DNA from: JBQLZQ01 sp052168355
Lineage (GTDB): Bacteria; Pseudomonadota; Alphaproteobacteria; DSM-16000; Inquilinaceae
Reading direction: 5' to 3'
Assembly: GCA_052168355.1 (NCBI GenBank)
Contig: JBQLZQ010000058.1
Coordinates: forward strand, 1-63,391
DNA: 63,391 bases
Shown here: positions 8,126 through 16,744 of the stretch, one piece after another
Layout of the letters: each line of letters opens with the position of its first letter
How positions within the stretch are numbered: position 1 is the stretch's first letter
Made by a program: the position numbers and the translations under genes
Notes under the pieces: model-generated
Told to the model about the DNA's origin: nothing
Database searches by the model: none
What the model saw: only the letters and a program-made list of their open reading frames with translations

Positions 8126-9250
8126 CTACGGAACGCTTTGATATTGCTCAAAAATATCTCGACCGGCCGAGCGTACGGCCTGCCGGCCGAAGCGGGGCTG
8201 ATCGGCCAGCCGCTCGACGCCGAAGGGCTGAACGGCGGGCAGCCCGTCGCCGCCGATCAGGGTTGGCGCGCGGAACCAGGCCAGCCGGTCGATCAGGTCG
8301 GCGCGCACCAGGCTGGCCGCCAGGCGGCCCCCACCTTCGGCCAAAAGGCGGGTGATCCCCCGATCCCCCAAAAGGGCCAGGGCCTGGGCCAGATCCGGAT
8401 TGCCCTCCCCATCCGGCTCGACCTCCAGGAGAACGGCGCCGCTGGCCTCGAACCCTTCGCGCCGGGCGATGTCGCCGTCCTTGAGCGTGATGATCCAGGT
8501 GGGCACCTCTCGCGCCGTCTGGATCAGGCGGGCGGTCAGCGGCACGCGCAGGCGCGAATCCACCACCACCCGCACCGGCGAGCGGTCCTCCAGACCGGGG
8601 AGCCGGCAGGTCAGCAGCGGATCGTCCGCCAGCACCGTCCCCATGCCTATGAGGATCGCGTCGGCGGTGGCGCGCAGCCGGTGACCCCAGGCGCGGGCCA
8701 CCGGGCCCGTCACCCACTGGCTTTGACCGTCATGGGTGGCGATACGACCGTCCAGGCTGGTCGCCAGCTTCAGCGTCACCAGCGGCCGTCCCCGTTCCAA
8801 GCGGCTGAAAAAACCGGCATTGATGGCCCGCGCCTCCGACGCGCCGACGCCGACATCGACGGCAATGCCGGCCTTGCGCAACAGCGCCAGCCCGCGTCCG
8901 TCCACCCTTGGGTCCGGATCTTCCGTCGCCACCACCACCCGCGACACCCCGGCCTTGATGAGGGCCGTGGCGCAGGGTGGCGTCTTGCCAGCGTGGGCAC
9001 AGGGCTCCAGGGTGACATAGGCGGTGGCGCCGGCCGCCTGCGACCCGGCGCGGCCGAGCGCCTCGGTCTCCGCGTGGGGGCGGCCGCCGGGCTGGGTCCA
9101 GCCGCGTCCCACGATCCGGTGCCCGTTCACGAGGACACAGCCGACGGCGGGGTTGGGCCAGACCCGCCCCAGGCCACGGCGGGCCAGCGCCAGCGCGCCG
9201 GCCATCCACCGGGCATCGGCCCCGGCCTGTCCGGACGACGGGCCGGCCAT
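8126..9250 (-). CDS. ribD: Bifunctional riboflavin deaminase/reductase
   Basis: RibD deaminates and then reduces the pyrimidine product of GTP ring opening. The ATG at 9250 (MAGPSSGQAGADARWM) gives 374 residues. The deaminase domain has PNPAVGCVLV, the zinc motif HAETEAL and the second zinc motif VTLEPCAHAGKTPPC. The reductase domain follows from about residue 150 (RPLVTLKLATSLDGRIA, then the nucleotide segment LLAEGGGRLAASL). It follows nrdR at a spacing of 5 bp, the standard nrdR-ribD pair. Confidence 0.97.
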   Translation of the reverse strand: MAGPSSGQAGADARWMAGALALARRGLGRVWPNPAVGCVLVNGHRIVGRGWTQPGGRPHAETEALGRAGSQAAGATAYVTLEPCAHAGKTPPCATALIKAGVSRVVVATEDPDPRVDGRGLALLRKAGIAVDVGVGASEARAINAGFFSRLERGRPLVTLKLATSLDGRIATHDGQSQWVTGPVARAWGHRLRATADAILIGMGTVLADDPLLTCRLPGLEDRSPVRVVVDSRLRVPLTARLIQTAREVPTWIITLKDGDIARREGFEASGAVLLEVEPDGEGNPDLAQALALLGDRGITRLLAEGGGRLAASLVRADLIDRLAWFRAPTLIGGDGLPAVQPFGVERLADQPRFGRQAVRSAGRDIFEQYQSVP

Positions 9251-9255
9251 TTCCG

Positions 9256-9714
9256 TCAGTCGCCCTCGACGCGCAACTGGCCGACGAAATCGTTGAAATC
9301 GCCGGGTTCCCGAAAGTCGCGATAGACCGAGGCGTACCGCACATAGGCGACCTGGTCCAACGTCGCCAGCGCCTTCATCGCCATCTCGCCGATGGCCTTC
9401 GACGGGATCTCGTTCTCGCCGGAACTTTCGAGCTGGCGCACCATGGCGTTGATCACCCGATCGACGCGCGCCTGTTCGACATCCCGTTTGCGCAGGGAGA
9501 TTTGCATCGATCGCGCCAGCTTGTCGCGGTCGAAAGGCTCCCGCTTGGCGTTCGACTTGATGACCGTCAGCTCCCGCAACTGGATCCGCTCGAAGGTCGT
9601 GAAGCGGGCCCCGCAGCCGGGACAAAATCGCCGGCGGCGAATGGCCGAGTTGTCTTCGGTGGGACGGGAGTCTTTTACCTGGGTATCGTCATGACCGCAA
9701 AAGGGGCACCGCAT
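9256..9714 (-). CDS. nrdR: Transcriptional repressor NrdR
   Basis: NrdR represses ribonucleotide reductase genes in response to ATP and dATP. The 152-residue protein has the N-terminal zinc ribbon MRCPFCG and RRRFCPGCGARFTTFER (four cysteines), followed by an ATP-cone (VIKSNAKREPFDRDKLARS to LDQVAYVRYASVYRDF). The length and N-terminus are exactly those of the family. It is placed between glyA and ribD. No NrdR box was found in the window, so its targets lie elsewhere. Confidence 0.97.
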   Translation of the reverse strand: MRCPFCGHDDTQVKDSRPTEDNSAIRRRRFCPGCGARFTTFERIQLRELTVIKSNAKREPFDRDKLARSMQISLRKRDVEQARVDRVINAMVRQLESSGENEIPSKAIGEMAMKALATLDQVAYVRYASVYRDFREPGDFNDFVGQLRVEGD

Positions 9715-9759
9715 CGGCTGGCTCTCGTTACTTTGGGGGTGTCGGCGACGGGCCGGCCG

Positions 9760-11070
9760 CTACAGCGACGGGTAGATGGGGAACCGGGCACACAGATCGA
9801 CGACCTTCCGCCGCACCGACTGCTCGACGCCGCCGGTATCGTCCGGCGCGGCGGCCAACCCGTCCAGCACCTCGACAATCAGATCGCCGACCTGACCGAA
9901 CTCCGCCTGACCGAAGCAGCGCGTGGTGGCGGCCGGGCTGCCCAGACGGACGCCGGACGTGACCATCGGTTTTTCGGGGTCGAAGGGAATGCCGTTCTTG
10001 TTGCAGGTCATCCCCGCCCGCTCCAGGCTTTGCTCGGCGGCCCGGCCGGTCAGCCCCTTGGGCCGGAGATCGACCAGGACGACGTGGGTGTCGGTGCCAC
10101 CGGACACCAGATCCAGCCCGCCACGGGTCAGCGCGTGGCCCAGGGCCTTGGCATTGTCGGCGACGGCCTGGGCGTATTCCTTGAATTCCGGCCGCAACGC
10201 CTCCCCGAACGCCACCGCCTTGGCGGCGATGACATGCATCAGCGGACCGCCCTGCAAGCCGGGAAATACGGCCGAGTTGATCTTTTTGCCCAGATCGGGG
10301 TCGTTCGAGAGGATCAAGCCGCCGCGCGGCCCGCGCAACGTCTTGTGGGTGGTGGTGGTGACCACATGGGCATGGGGCAGCGGGCTGGGGTGGACACCGG
10401 CCGCCACCAGTCCCGCGAAGTGCGCCATGTCGACCAGGAAATAGGCGCCAACCTCGTCGGCGATCTTGCGGAACCGGGCGAAATCGATGATCCGCGGGTA
10501 GGCCGACCCGCCGGCGATGATCATGGCCGGCCGGTGTTCGCGGGCCAAACGCTCGACCTGATCGAAATCGATCAGATCGTCCTCGCGCCGCACGCCATAC
10601 TGGACGGCGTTGAACCACTTGCCCGAAAGGTTCGGGGGAGCGCCGTGGGTCAGGTGGCCGCCGGCATCCAGCGACATGCCCAACACCGTGTCGCCAGGCT
10701 TGAGCAGGGCCAGAAACACCGCCTGGTTGGCCTGGGCGCCCGAATGGGGCTGAACATTGGCGAAGGCGCAGTCGAACAGGGCGCATGCCCGCTCGATGGC
10801 CAGGGTCTCCGCGATATCCACCTGCTCGCACCCGCCGTAATAGCGGCGGCCGGGATAGCCTTCGGCATACTTATTGGTCAGCACCGAACCCTGGGCTTCC
10901 AGGACCGCCCGCGAGACGATGTTTTCGCTGGCGATCAGCTCGATCTGGTTCTGCTGGCGTTCGAGTTCGCCCTTCAGGGCGGCATACAGATCGGGATCGC
11001 TTTCCGCCACACCGGCCGAAAAGAACCGATCGAAGATTGACGGATCGAGGGTGGAGGCAACGGAGGTCAT
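9760..11070 (-). CDS. glyA: Serine hydroxymethyltransferase
   Basis: This PLP enzyme interconverts serine plus tetrahydrofolate with glycine plus 5,10-methylene-THF, the main one-carbon source. The 436 residues include the N-terminal ELIASENIVSRAVLEAQGS, the YPGRRYYGGCE segment, and the PLP-lysine motif VVTTTTHKTLRGPRGG. Further along is TSGVRLGSPAATTRCF. It lies between rpiB and nrdR on the same strand with short spacings, as in many alphaproteobacteria. AAGGAT precedes the ATG. Confidence 0.98.
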   Translation of the reverse strand: MTSVASTLDPSIFDRFFSAGVAESDPDLYAALKGELERQQNQIELIASENIVSRAVLEAQGSVLTNKYAEGYPGRRYYGGCEQVDIAETLAIERACALFDCAFANVQPHSGAQANQAVFLALLKPGDTVLGMSLDAGGHLTHGAPPNLSGKWFNAVQYGVRREDDLIDFDQVERLAREHRPAMIIAGGSAYPRIIDFARFRKIADEVGAYFLVDMAHFAGLVAAGVHPSPLPHAHVVTTTTHKTLRGPRGGLILSNDPDLGKKINSAVFPGLQGGPLMHVIAAKAVAFGEALRPEFKEYAQAVADNAKALGHALTRGGLDLVSGGTDTHVVLVDLRPKGLTGRAAEQSLERAGMTCNKNGIPFDPEKPMVTSGVRLGSPAATTRCFGQAEFGQVGDLIVEVLDGLAAAPDDTGGVEQSVRRKVVDLCARFPIYPSL

Positions 11071-11085
11071 GACGGCGCGGATCCT

Positions 11086-11523
11086 TTAACGTGAAAGTTT
11101 CGCAACCCGGTCGGCGTGGCGTCCGCCTTCGAAACCGGTTTCCAGAAAGGTGGTGAGGCAATCCAGCGCCACCGAAGTCCCGACAATGCGGGCGCCCAGC
11201 ACCAGGACGTTGGCATCGTTGTGCCGGCGGGCCAGGCCGCTGGTCGTCACATCGTGGCACAGCGCGGCCCGGATGCCGGCGTGACGGTTGGCGGCGATTG
11301 CGATGCCGATGCCCGTTCCACAGATCAAGACACCGCGCGCCGCCTTGCCGCCGGTGACGGCGTCGGCCACGGCATCGGCGAAATCCGGGTAATCGACGGA
11401 CCCCGGCCCATCGGTGCCAAGATCGACGACCGTGGCCCCCGCTTCGGCCAGATGCTCCTTGAGAATCTGCTTCAACGCAAAGCCGGCATGGTCCGACGCG
11501 ATCGCAATAGTGCCCAGGGCCAT
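11086..11523 (-). CDS. rpiB: Ribose 5-phosphate isomerase B
   Basis: RpiB interconverts ribose 5-phosphate and ribulose 5-phosphate, the RibB substrate made two enzymes away in this run. The start MALGTIAIASDHAG gives 145 residues. An upstream ATG at 11544 would add seven residues without family support. The catalytic cysteine segment LICGTGIGIAIAANRHAGI and the phosphate-binding N-terminal ASDHAGF are present, with RHNDANVLVLGAR near the end. It is probably the first gene of the minus-strand run that continues through glyA to thiL. Confidence 0.96.
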   Translation of the reverse strand: MALGTIAIASDHAGFALKQILKEHLAEAGATVVDLGTDGPGSVDYPDFADAVADAVTGGKAARGVLICGTGIGIAIAANRHAGIRAALCHDVTTSGLARRHNDANVLVLGARIVGTSVALDCLTTFLETGFEGGRHADRVAKLSR

Positions 11524-12018
11524 GGTTAAGAGCCTCTTTGACATCGCTGTTCCCTATCGACGCCACCGTGCCCGGTCATCGGACGGTGTCGCGGCACGGC
11601 CGCCTTCAGTGATGCCAATCACCATATATCGAGATAGCGACGGATAATGACACAAACCATAGGTGATCCGCCAGTGGCCTGAATCAGGCGCAGCGTGGCC
11701 ATAGGACGGGTTCCGAGGTCCTCGGCGCGCCGCCCGGCCACCGTGGCACCGCTCCTTTCCAAGTCGTTTTAGGATATCCGGCAACCGATGCCGCCCGATT
11801 GGTTAATAAAGAGCGCGCCACGGCTTTAAATCGTCAATGTGGCACGGGCTCTGGCCGTTAACCAAAATACTTATGGACATCGTCAAGAGCGGATTTCCTG
11901 CTAACTACTGCGGAAGTCCCCACAAATTCTTCCGCCTTTAGGATTCGAACTTGACTTGAGGCTTTTATCGCGTATTTTATCCGAATTGAAAATTATGATC
12001 GTTTGGGGTGCAAACAAA
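11524..12018. other. Long intergenic region between rpiB and mucR
   Basis: About 495 bp between divergent genes, with no convincing gene. The right half (from about 11790) is distinctly AT-richer than the surroundings, with stretches such as GGTTAATAAAGAG and TTTTATCCGAATTGAAAATTATG just before mucR. Ros/MucR proteins bind AT-rich promoter DNA, commonly their own, so this is the expected place for autoregulation. No sharp palindrome or terminator was seen. Confidence 0.5.
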
Positions 12019-12495
12019 ATGAGCGAGACCCAAAAAGCCGACATAAAGTCAAGTAGCGTTCATGAAGGCAATGTGCGGGGTCAAAGCGGCGCCCTGCTCG
12101 AGATGACCGCGCAGGTGGTCTCCTCGTACTTGGTCAAGAACCCGGTGACGGCGGAGCAACTTCCCGCTCTGATCAATTCTGTCCACCACTCCCTCAAAAA
12201 CGCGAACGAGGGTGCCGGCGAGGGCGCTGACGCGCAGCGCAAACCCGCGGTATCGGTCCGCCGGTCCATTCAGCCGGACTACATCGTCTGCCTGGAAGAC
12301 GGGAAGAAGCTGAAGATGCTCAAGCGGCACCTCCGGACGAATTACCGGCTGACGCCGGAAGAATACCGGGCGAAATGGAACCTGCCGCCGGACTACCCGA
12401 TGGTGGCCCCCAACTATGCGGCGCAGCGTTCCGCATTCGCCAAGAAGATCGGTCTGGGCCGGACATCCCGGCGCGGACGGCGCAAGGCCAGCTAA
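12019..12495 (+). CDS. mucR: Ros/MucR family transcriptional regulator with an eroded zinc finger
   Basis: The 158-residue protein starting MSETQKADIKSS has the two-part MucR layout. An N-terminal oligomerisation region (LEMTAQVVSSYLVKNPVT, then LPALINSVHHSL) is followed by a C-terminal DNA-binding domain (DYIVCLEDGKKLKMLKRHL, then LTPEEYRAKWNLPPDYPMVA). MucR-type proteins act as H-NS-like global silencers of surface polysaccharide, motility and virulence genes. The zinc finger keeps the first Cys and one His, but the second Cys is Asp (CLED) and the usual His pair is TNY. In-frame codons upstream to 11956 are poorly supported. GGGG lies about 12 bases before the ATG. Confidence 0.92.
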   Translation: MSETQKADIKSSSVHEGNVRGQSGALLEMTAQVVSSYLVKNPVTAEQLPALINSVHHSLKNANEGAGEGADAQRKPAVSVRRSIQPDYIVCLEDGKKLKMLKRHLRTNYRLTPEEYRAKWNLPPDYPMVAPNYAAQRSAFAKKIGLGRTSRRGRRKAS

Positions 12496-12613
12496 CGGCG
12501 GTTAGGCGTTCACGCCACCGCGAGGTCGGGTTCGAGATCGCCAGGTCTCGGCTCGTCGTCGCCGGTGGGCGCTTCTTGACGCGCCGGCTCAAAAGGCTGG
12601 TTCGAAACAGGCT

Positions 12614-12829
12614 CTACGGCGCTCGCCTGTTCATGACATAGGCCAGCTTTGCCGCGGCGGCGCGTTCCATTTCGATCTGGCTGAGCCCGGCGGGGGCCTG
12701 AAGGCATACTTCCGTGCCCGTCCGCGCGTCCACGGCGGTCACCTTGACCACGTGACCAAAGCGCTGAAATTCCAACAATATGTCATCTACGTCCATGGCC
12801 ACCCGTCCCAGATCGTCGTTGCCGGCCAT
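12614..12829 (-). CDS. Small conserved protein, DUF6898-like
   Basis: A 71-residue protein with the pattern VDDILLEFQRFGHVVKVTAV, then DARTGTEVCLQAP and a C-terminal helix ending KLAYVMNR. This beta-beta-beta-alpha layout is seen in a small alphaproteobacterial family (DUF6898 as I recall it) of unknown function. It has no signal peptide or membrane segment. It is convergent with mucR, 118 bp from its end, and lies downstream of the LdtR-like gene on the same strand. Codon composition and the sensible protein-like sequence support it being real. Confidence 0.6.
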   Translation of the reverse strand: MAGNDDLGRVAMDVDDILLEFQRFGHVVKVTAVDARTGTEVCLQAPAGLSQIEMERAAAAKLAYVMNRRAP

Positions 12830-12935
12830 GGTACGATACCGGTCGTTGCCGGCCCGTTAACGCCCGCGGAACCGCCGATCGACCCCGCGTGGGCGCCCCC
12901 CCGCCCGCGCCGGGATCTCCCGTCGGCTCGAGGGA

Positions 12936-13409
12936 TCACGCGGTCCGGGTCAGATCCTCGCCGGAATAGCTAAGCCGGCCGGTCCAGAAGCGTTCCAGCT
13001 TCAGCAGCGCGTCGTTGAGCGATCCCAGCGCGTCGTCGGTAAAGTTGCCCTGATCCAGCGCCTCGACATGGGAGTCGAACATTTCGCTCAGCCGGTCCCG
13101 CAAGGCCAGTCCCTTTTCCGACAGGCGCACCCGAACCGAGCGACGGTCATGCTGGGAACGCTCCTGAACCAGGTATCCGTTCTCGACCATCTTCTTGACG
13201 TTGTAGGACACGTTGGATCCCAAATAGTACCCGCGCGCCGTCAATTCGCCCACGGTCAGCTCGTCCGTCCCGATGTTGAACAGGATCAGGCTTTGAACGT
13301 TGTTGATGTCCAGGATGCCCTGCCGTTCGAGACGGGCCTTAACCAATTCGAGGAAATGGCGATGCAAGCGCTCGATGAGTGAGATACTTTGGTAGTATGG
13401 ATGGGGCAC
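12936..13409 (-). CDS. ldtR: MarR-family regulator, LdtR-like
   Basis: The 157-residue winged-helix protein has an N-terminal dimer helix (LIERLHRHFLELVKARLE), a recognition region ELTARGYYLGSNVSYNVKKM and the wing QERSQHDRRSVRVRLSEKG. The GYYLGSNVSYN signature is that of LdtR, the alphaproteobacterial MarR protein that controls L,D-transpeptidase genes and cell-wall tolerance. A GTG start at 13409 is preferred because AAGGAGG ends 5 bases before it. A TTG at 13412 would sit too close. No L,D-transpeptidase gene is in the window, so its target is elsewhere. Confidence 0.85.
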   Translation of the reverse strand: MPHPYYQSISLIERLHRHFLELVKARLERQGILDINNVQSLILFNIGTDELTVGELTARGYYLGSNVSYNVKKMVENGYLVQERSQHDRRSVRVRLSEKGLALRDRLSEMFDSHVEALDQGNFTDDALGSLNDALLKLERFWTGRLSYSGEDLTRTA

Positions 13410-13504
13410 CAACGCCTCCTTGGGGTGGGATGACCATTGCGGCCGTGACTAGAACTGGGAGCCTGAACCGGTTTCTACTAAGATCCCGTATAAAGATTAA
13501 ACGA

Positions 13505-14392
13505 TTATTTCGCAGCAATCATTTTAAAGATACCTGAAAAGTCATCGTCGGAGCACCCTGAATTGCAGAACAGCGTGTAAAGGGATTCGGCCGCTGCCCC
13601 GAGCGGGGTCGCCGCCCCGGCGTCCTGCGCGGCCTGCTGCGCCAAACGCAGGTCCTTGAGCATCATGGCAGCGGCGAAGCCCGGACGATAGTCGCGGTTG
13701 GCAGGCGTCGTCGGGACCGGCCCGGGAACCGGGCAATAGCTGGTCAGGGACCAGCACTGACCGGAACTCTGGGAACTGATGTCGAACAGCTTTTGCCGAT
13801 CGAGACCCAAACGGTCGGCCAGGCCGAAGGCCTCGCACACCGCGATCATCGAGATGCCGAGGATCATGTTGTTGCAGATCTTGGCGGCTTGGCCGCTTCC
13901 CGCATCCCCGGCATGGACGATCGTCTTGCCCATCGCCGCCAAAACGGGCCTGGCGCGGCCAAACGCCTCGTCGCTGCCACCAACCATGAAGGTCAGGGTC
14001 CCGCCGTCGGCGGCGGCCACCCCCCCGGACACCGGCGCGTCGACCATCGCGCGGCCGGCCGCGCGGGCCGCCTTGCCCACATCCCGGGCCGTGGCGATAT
14101 CGATCGTCGAGCTGTCGATCAGCAGGGCGCCGGGCGGCGCCGCCTCCAGCACGCCGCCCTCATCCAGATAGACGCCCCGCACATGGCGGCCCGCTGGCAG
14201 CATGGTGACGACAATTTCCGCGTCGGTCACCGCGGCCTTGAGGGTCGTCGCGGCCCGCACGCCGTCGGCCGCCGCCGCGTCCAGATTGCCCCGGGTGACG
14301 TCGAAGCCAACCACGTCGTGCCCCGCCGATACCAGGTTCCGCGCCATCGGCCGGCCCATATTGCCCAACCCGACAAAGGCGATCGACGTCAT
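13505..14392 (-). CDS. mmsB: 3-hydroxyisobutyrate dehydrogenase
   Basis: The enzyme oxidises 3-hydroxyisobutyrate to methylmalonate semialdehyde with NAD+ in valine breakdown. The start MTSIAFVGLGNMGRPMARN puts the Rossmann GxGxxG at the N-terminus (295 residues). The substrate motif DAPVSGGVAAADGGTLTFMV and the catalytic lysine segment GSGQAAKICNNMILG are intact. It lies 52 bp downstream of the 3-hydroxyisobutyryl-CoA hydrolase gene, whose product is its substrate, so the two act in sequence. Confidence 0.95.
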   Translation of the reverse strand: MTSIAFVGLGNMGRPMARNLVSAGHDVVGFDVTRGNLDAAAADGVRAATTLKAAVTDAEIVVTMLPAGRHVRGVYLDEGGVLEAAPPGALLIDSSTIDIATARDVGKAARAAGRAMVDAPVSGGVAAADGGTLTFMVGGSDEAFGRARPVLAAMGKTIVHAGDAGSGQAAKICNNMILGISMIAVCEAFGLADRLGLDRQKLFDISSQSSGQCWSLTSYCPVPGPVPTTPANRDYRPGFAAAMMLKDLRLAQQAAQDAGAATPLGAAAESLYTLFCNSGCSDDDFSGIFKMIAAK

Positions 14393-14444
14393 CGGAAGAG
14401 GTTCCTTGGTATCCGCATGCCCCAATAGATATCGAACCGAAGGC

Positions 14445-15527
14445 TCAATGGCCAGTCCAGGATAAGTCGAGGTCGGCGACGTCCAGGGGCGCGAAGAACC
14501 GTTCGACCATGGCGTCGCTCACCTCCGCCAGCGCCGGCGGCCGCCATTTCGGCGACCGGTCCTTGTCCACGATCTGGGCCCGGATGCCTTCCCGCACATC
14601 GGAATCCGTCAGGAAATGCCGGGCCATGCGGTATTCGGCCACGGCCACACGGTCGTAATCCAGATCGGCATGGCGTCGCAGGGCCGCCAGGGTCACCTTG
14701 AGGCTGGTCGGAGACGCCCGACGGATCGTCTCTGCCGCGGTCGCCGCCCAATCGCCGTCTTCGGCCCCCAGCGCATCCACGATGGCGTCGACCCGGTCAT
14801 GGGCGAAGCACCGGTCGATCCCCTCGCGCAGTCCCGCCAGAGGGGCCGGCTCGGCATCCGCCGCATGCGCGGCCAGGACCGTATCGACCGACGCGGCGGC
14901 GGACCCGGACCAGTCCGCGGCGGCCAGGGCGTCGACGATCCGGTCGATCGCGTCGCTTTCCACCCGATGGGTGGCCAAACCGGCGTACAGGCAGTCGGCG
15001 GGGCCGAGCCGATAGCCGGTCAGGCCGGCAAATGTTCCGACCTGACCCGGACACCGGTTGAGAAACCAGGTGCCGCCCACATCGGGAAAGAACCCGATGG
15101 CCGTTTCGGGCATGGCCGCCAGGGTTCGATCCGACGCCACCCGGTGCGAGCCGTGAACGGACAGGCCCAACCCGCCACCCATGGTGACCCCGTCGATCAG
15201 CGCCACATAGGGCTTGGGGTAATGGTGGATCAGGGCGTTCAGCCGGTACTCCCGGGCAAAAAAGTCGCTATCGGCGGGTAACGACCCGCCGGCGGCCAGG
15301 ATCCCGCTGGCCTCGTACAACCCGCGCAGATCTCCGCCGGCGCAAAAGGCGCGGTCCCCTGCCCCCCGCACCACGACCGCGCCAATCGCCGGGTCCCGTG
15401 CCCAATCGCCGAGCCGCGGCAAAAGCGCATCGATCATGGGCAGGGTCAGCGCATTGAGAGCCTTGGGCCGGTTCAGCGTCACAAGGCCGATCCGGCCGGC
15501 GGTCTCGAAAAGGACGTCGTCAGTCAT
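14445..15527 (-). CDS. 3-hydroxyisobutyryl-CoA hydrolase (enoyl-CoA hydratase/isomerase family)
   Basis: The 360-residue protein, starting MTDDVLFETAGRIG, has the crotonase N-terminal domain (VTLNRPKALNALTLPM, FCAGGDLRGLYE and the oxyanion-hole segment GVTMGGGLGLSVHG) and the longer C-terminal region (SPTSLKVTLAALRR) that marks HIBYL-CoA hydrolases rather than simple hydratases. It releases 3-hydroxyisobutyrate from its CoA ester in valine degradation. The next gene, mmsB, uses that product, which supports the assignment. It diverges from hemB with about 160 bp between them. Confidence 0.92.
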   Translation of the reverse strand: MTDDVLFETAGRIGLVTLNRPKALNALTLPMIDALLPRLGDWARDPAIGAVVVRGAGDRAFCAGGDLRGLYEASGILAAGGSLPADSDFFAREYRLNALIHHYPKPYVALIDGVTMGGGLGLSVHGSHRVASDRTLAAMPETAIGFFPDVGGTWFLNRCPGQVGTFAGLTGYRLGPADCLYAGLATHRVESDAIDRIVDALAAADWSGSAAASVDTVLAAHAADAEPAPLAGLREGIDRCFAHDRVDAIVDALGAEDGDWAATAAETIRRASPTSLKVTLAALRRHADLDYDRVAVAEYRMARHFLTDSDVREGIRAQIVDKDRSPKWRPPALAEVSDAMVERFFAPLDVADLDLSWTGH

Positions 15528-15687
15528 GCCGGGGTTCGTGCTGTTCGGGGAAACGCCTGCCTCGGTGCCAATAGAGATTCGCGGGGGACGCGTCAATCCG
15601 CAGCGCACCCGGCGGCAGCCATGCGGTGACGTCCCGTCCTGGTGGCGGTATAGTTATCGTCCTGCCCATCGGGGACATCCAACCGCC

Positions 15688-16722
15688 ATGAACAAGCCTC
15701 TGCACCCGTCCTTTGCCCGGAGCGCCGCCGGCGGCGCGTATCCACGGATCCGCCCACGCCGCAACCGGGTCGATGCCTGGACCCGCCGCCTGGTGGCCGA
15801 GCACCGGCTGAGCGCCGCCGATCTGATCTGGCCCCTGTTCGTGATCGAGGGGCAGGGCACACGCGAACCGGTGTCGGCCATGCCGGGGGTGGAGCGGATC
15901 ACCGTCGACCTGCTGGCCGAAACGGCGGCCGAGGCATACGGTCTGGGCATCCCCGCGATCGCCCTGTTCCCGGTGGTGCCCGCCGCGCTCAAGACCCCGG
16001 ACGGGGCGGAAGCGACGAACCCCGACAATCTGATCTGCCGCGCCGTCCGGGCCCTTAAGGCGGCCGACACGGGCGTCGGCATCCTCACCGATGTCGCGCT
16101 CGACCCCTACACCAGCCATGGGCACGACGGCCTGATCCGTGACGACCGCATCCTCAACGACGAAACGGTCGAAATCCTGGTTCGCCAGGCCCTGGTGCAG
16201 GCCGCCGCCGGGACGGACATCATCGCCCCGTCCGATATGATGGACGGGCGCGTCGGCGCCATCCGCGACGCCCTGGACCAGGACGGTTGGGATCAGGTAC
16301 GGATCATGGCGTACGCCGCCAAGTACGCCTCGGCCTTCTACGGGCCGTTCCGGGATGCGGTGGGGTCCGCCGGCGCCCTCCAGGGCGACAAGAAGACCTA
16401 CCAGATGGACCCGGCCAACAGCGACGAGGCGCTGCGCGAGGTGCGCCTGGATCTGGACGAAGGCGCCGACATGGTCATGGTCAAGCCGGGCCTGCCCTAT
16501 TTGGACATCGTCCGGCGGGTCCGCGACACCTTCGCCGTGCCCACCTTCGCCTATCACGTCAGCGGCGAGTACGCGATGCTGCGCGCGGCGGCGCAGAACG
16601 GGTGGCTGGACTACGACCGGGCGCTGATGGAGACCCTGATGGCCTTCAAGCGGGCCGGCGCCAATGGTGTCCTGACCTATGGCGCGCGCGACGCCGCCCG
16701 CCTGCTGGCACCCGATGTCTGA
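15688..16722 (+). CDS. hemB: Delta-aminolevulinic acid dehydratase (porphobilinogen synthase)
   Basis: HemB condenses two 5-aminolevulinate molecules to porphobilinogen in haem synthesis. The ATG at 15688 (MNKPLHPSFARS) gives 344 residues. An in-frame extension to 15436 overlaps the opposite-strand gene and is not needed. Both active-site lysines are visible, in MAYAAKYASAFYGPF and in MVMVKPGLPYLDI. The metal site reads DVALDPYTSHGHDGL, with Asp and Ala where zinc enzymes have Cys, so this is the Mg-type enzyme expected in alphaproteobacteria. Confidence 0.97.
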   Translation: MNKPLHPSFARSAAGGAYPRIRPRRNRVDAWTRRLVAEHRLSAADLIWPLFVIEGQGTREPVSAMPGVERITVDLLAETAAEAYGLGIPAIALFPVVPAALKTPDGAEATNPDNLICRAVRALKAADTGVGILTDVALDPYTSHGHDGLIRDDRILNDETVEILVRQALVQAAAGTDIIAPSDMMDGRVGAIRDALDQDGWDQVRIMAYAAKYASAFYGPFRDAVGSAGALQGDKKTYQMDPANSDEALREVRLDLDEGADMVMVKPGLPYLDIVRRVRDTFAVPTFAYHVSGEYAMLRAAAQNGWLDYDRALMETLMAFKRAGANGVLTYGARDAARLLAPDV

Positions 16723-16744
16723 TCGAGACTCCTAGAGAACGGCC

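Noticed and set aside
11939..11958. GGATTCGAAC, resembling the T-arm of a minus-strand tRNA
   Set aside because: The arms around the loop do not pair beyond one base, and no acceptor, D or anticodon stems are found upstream.
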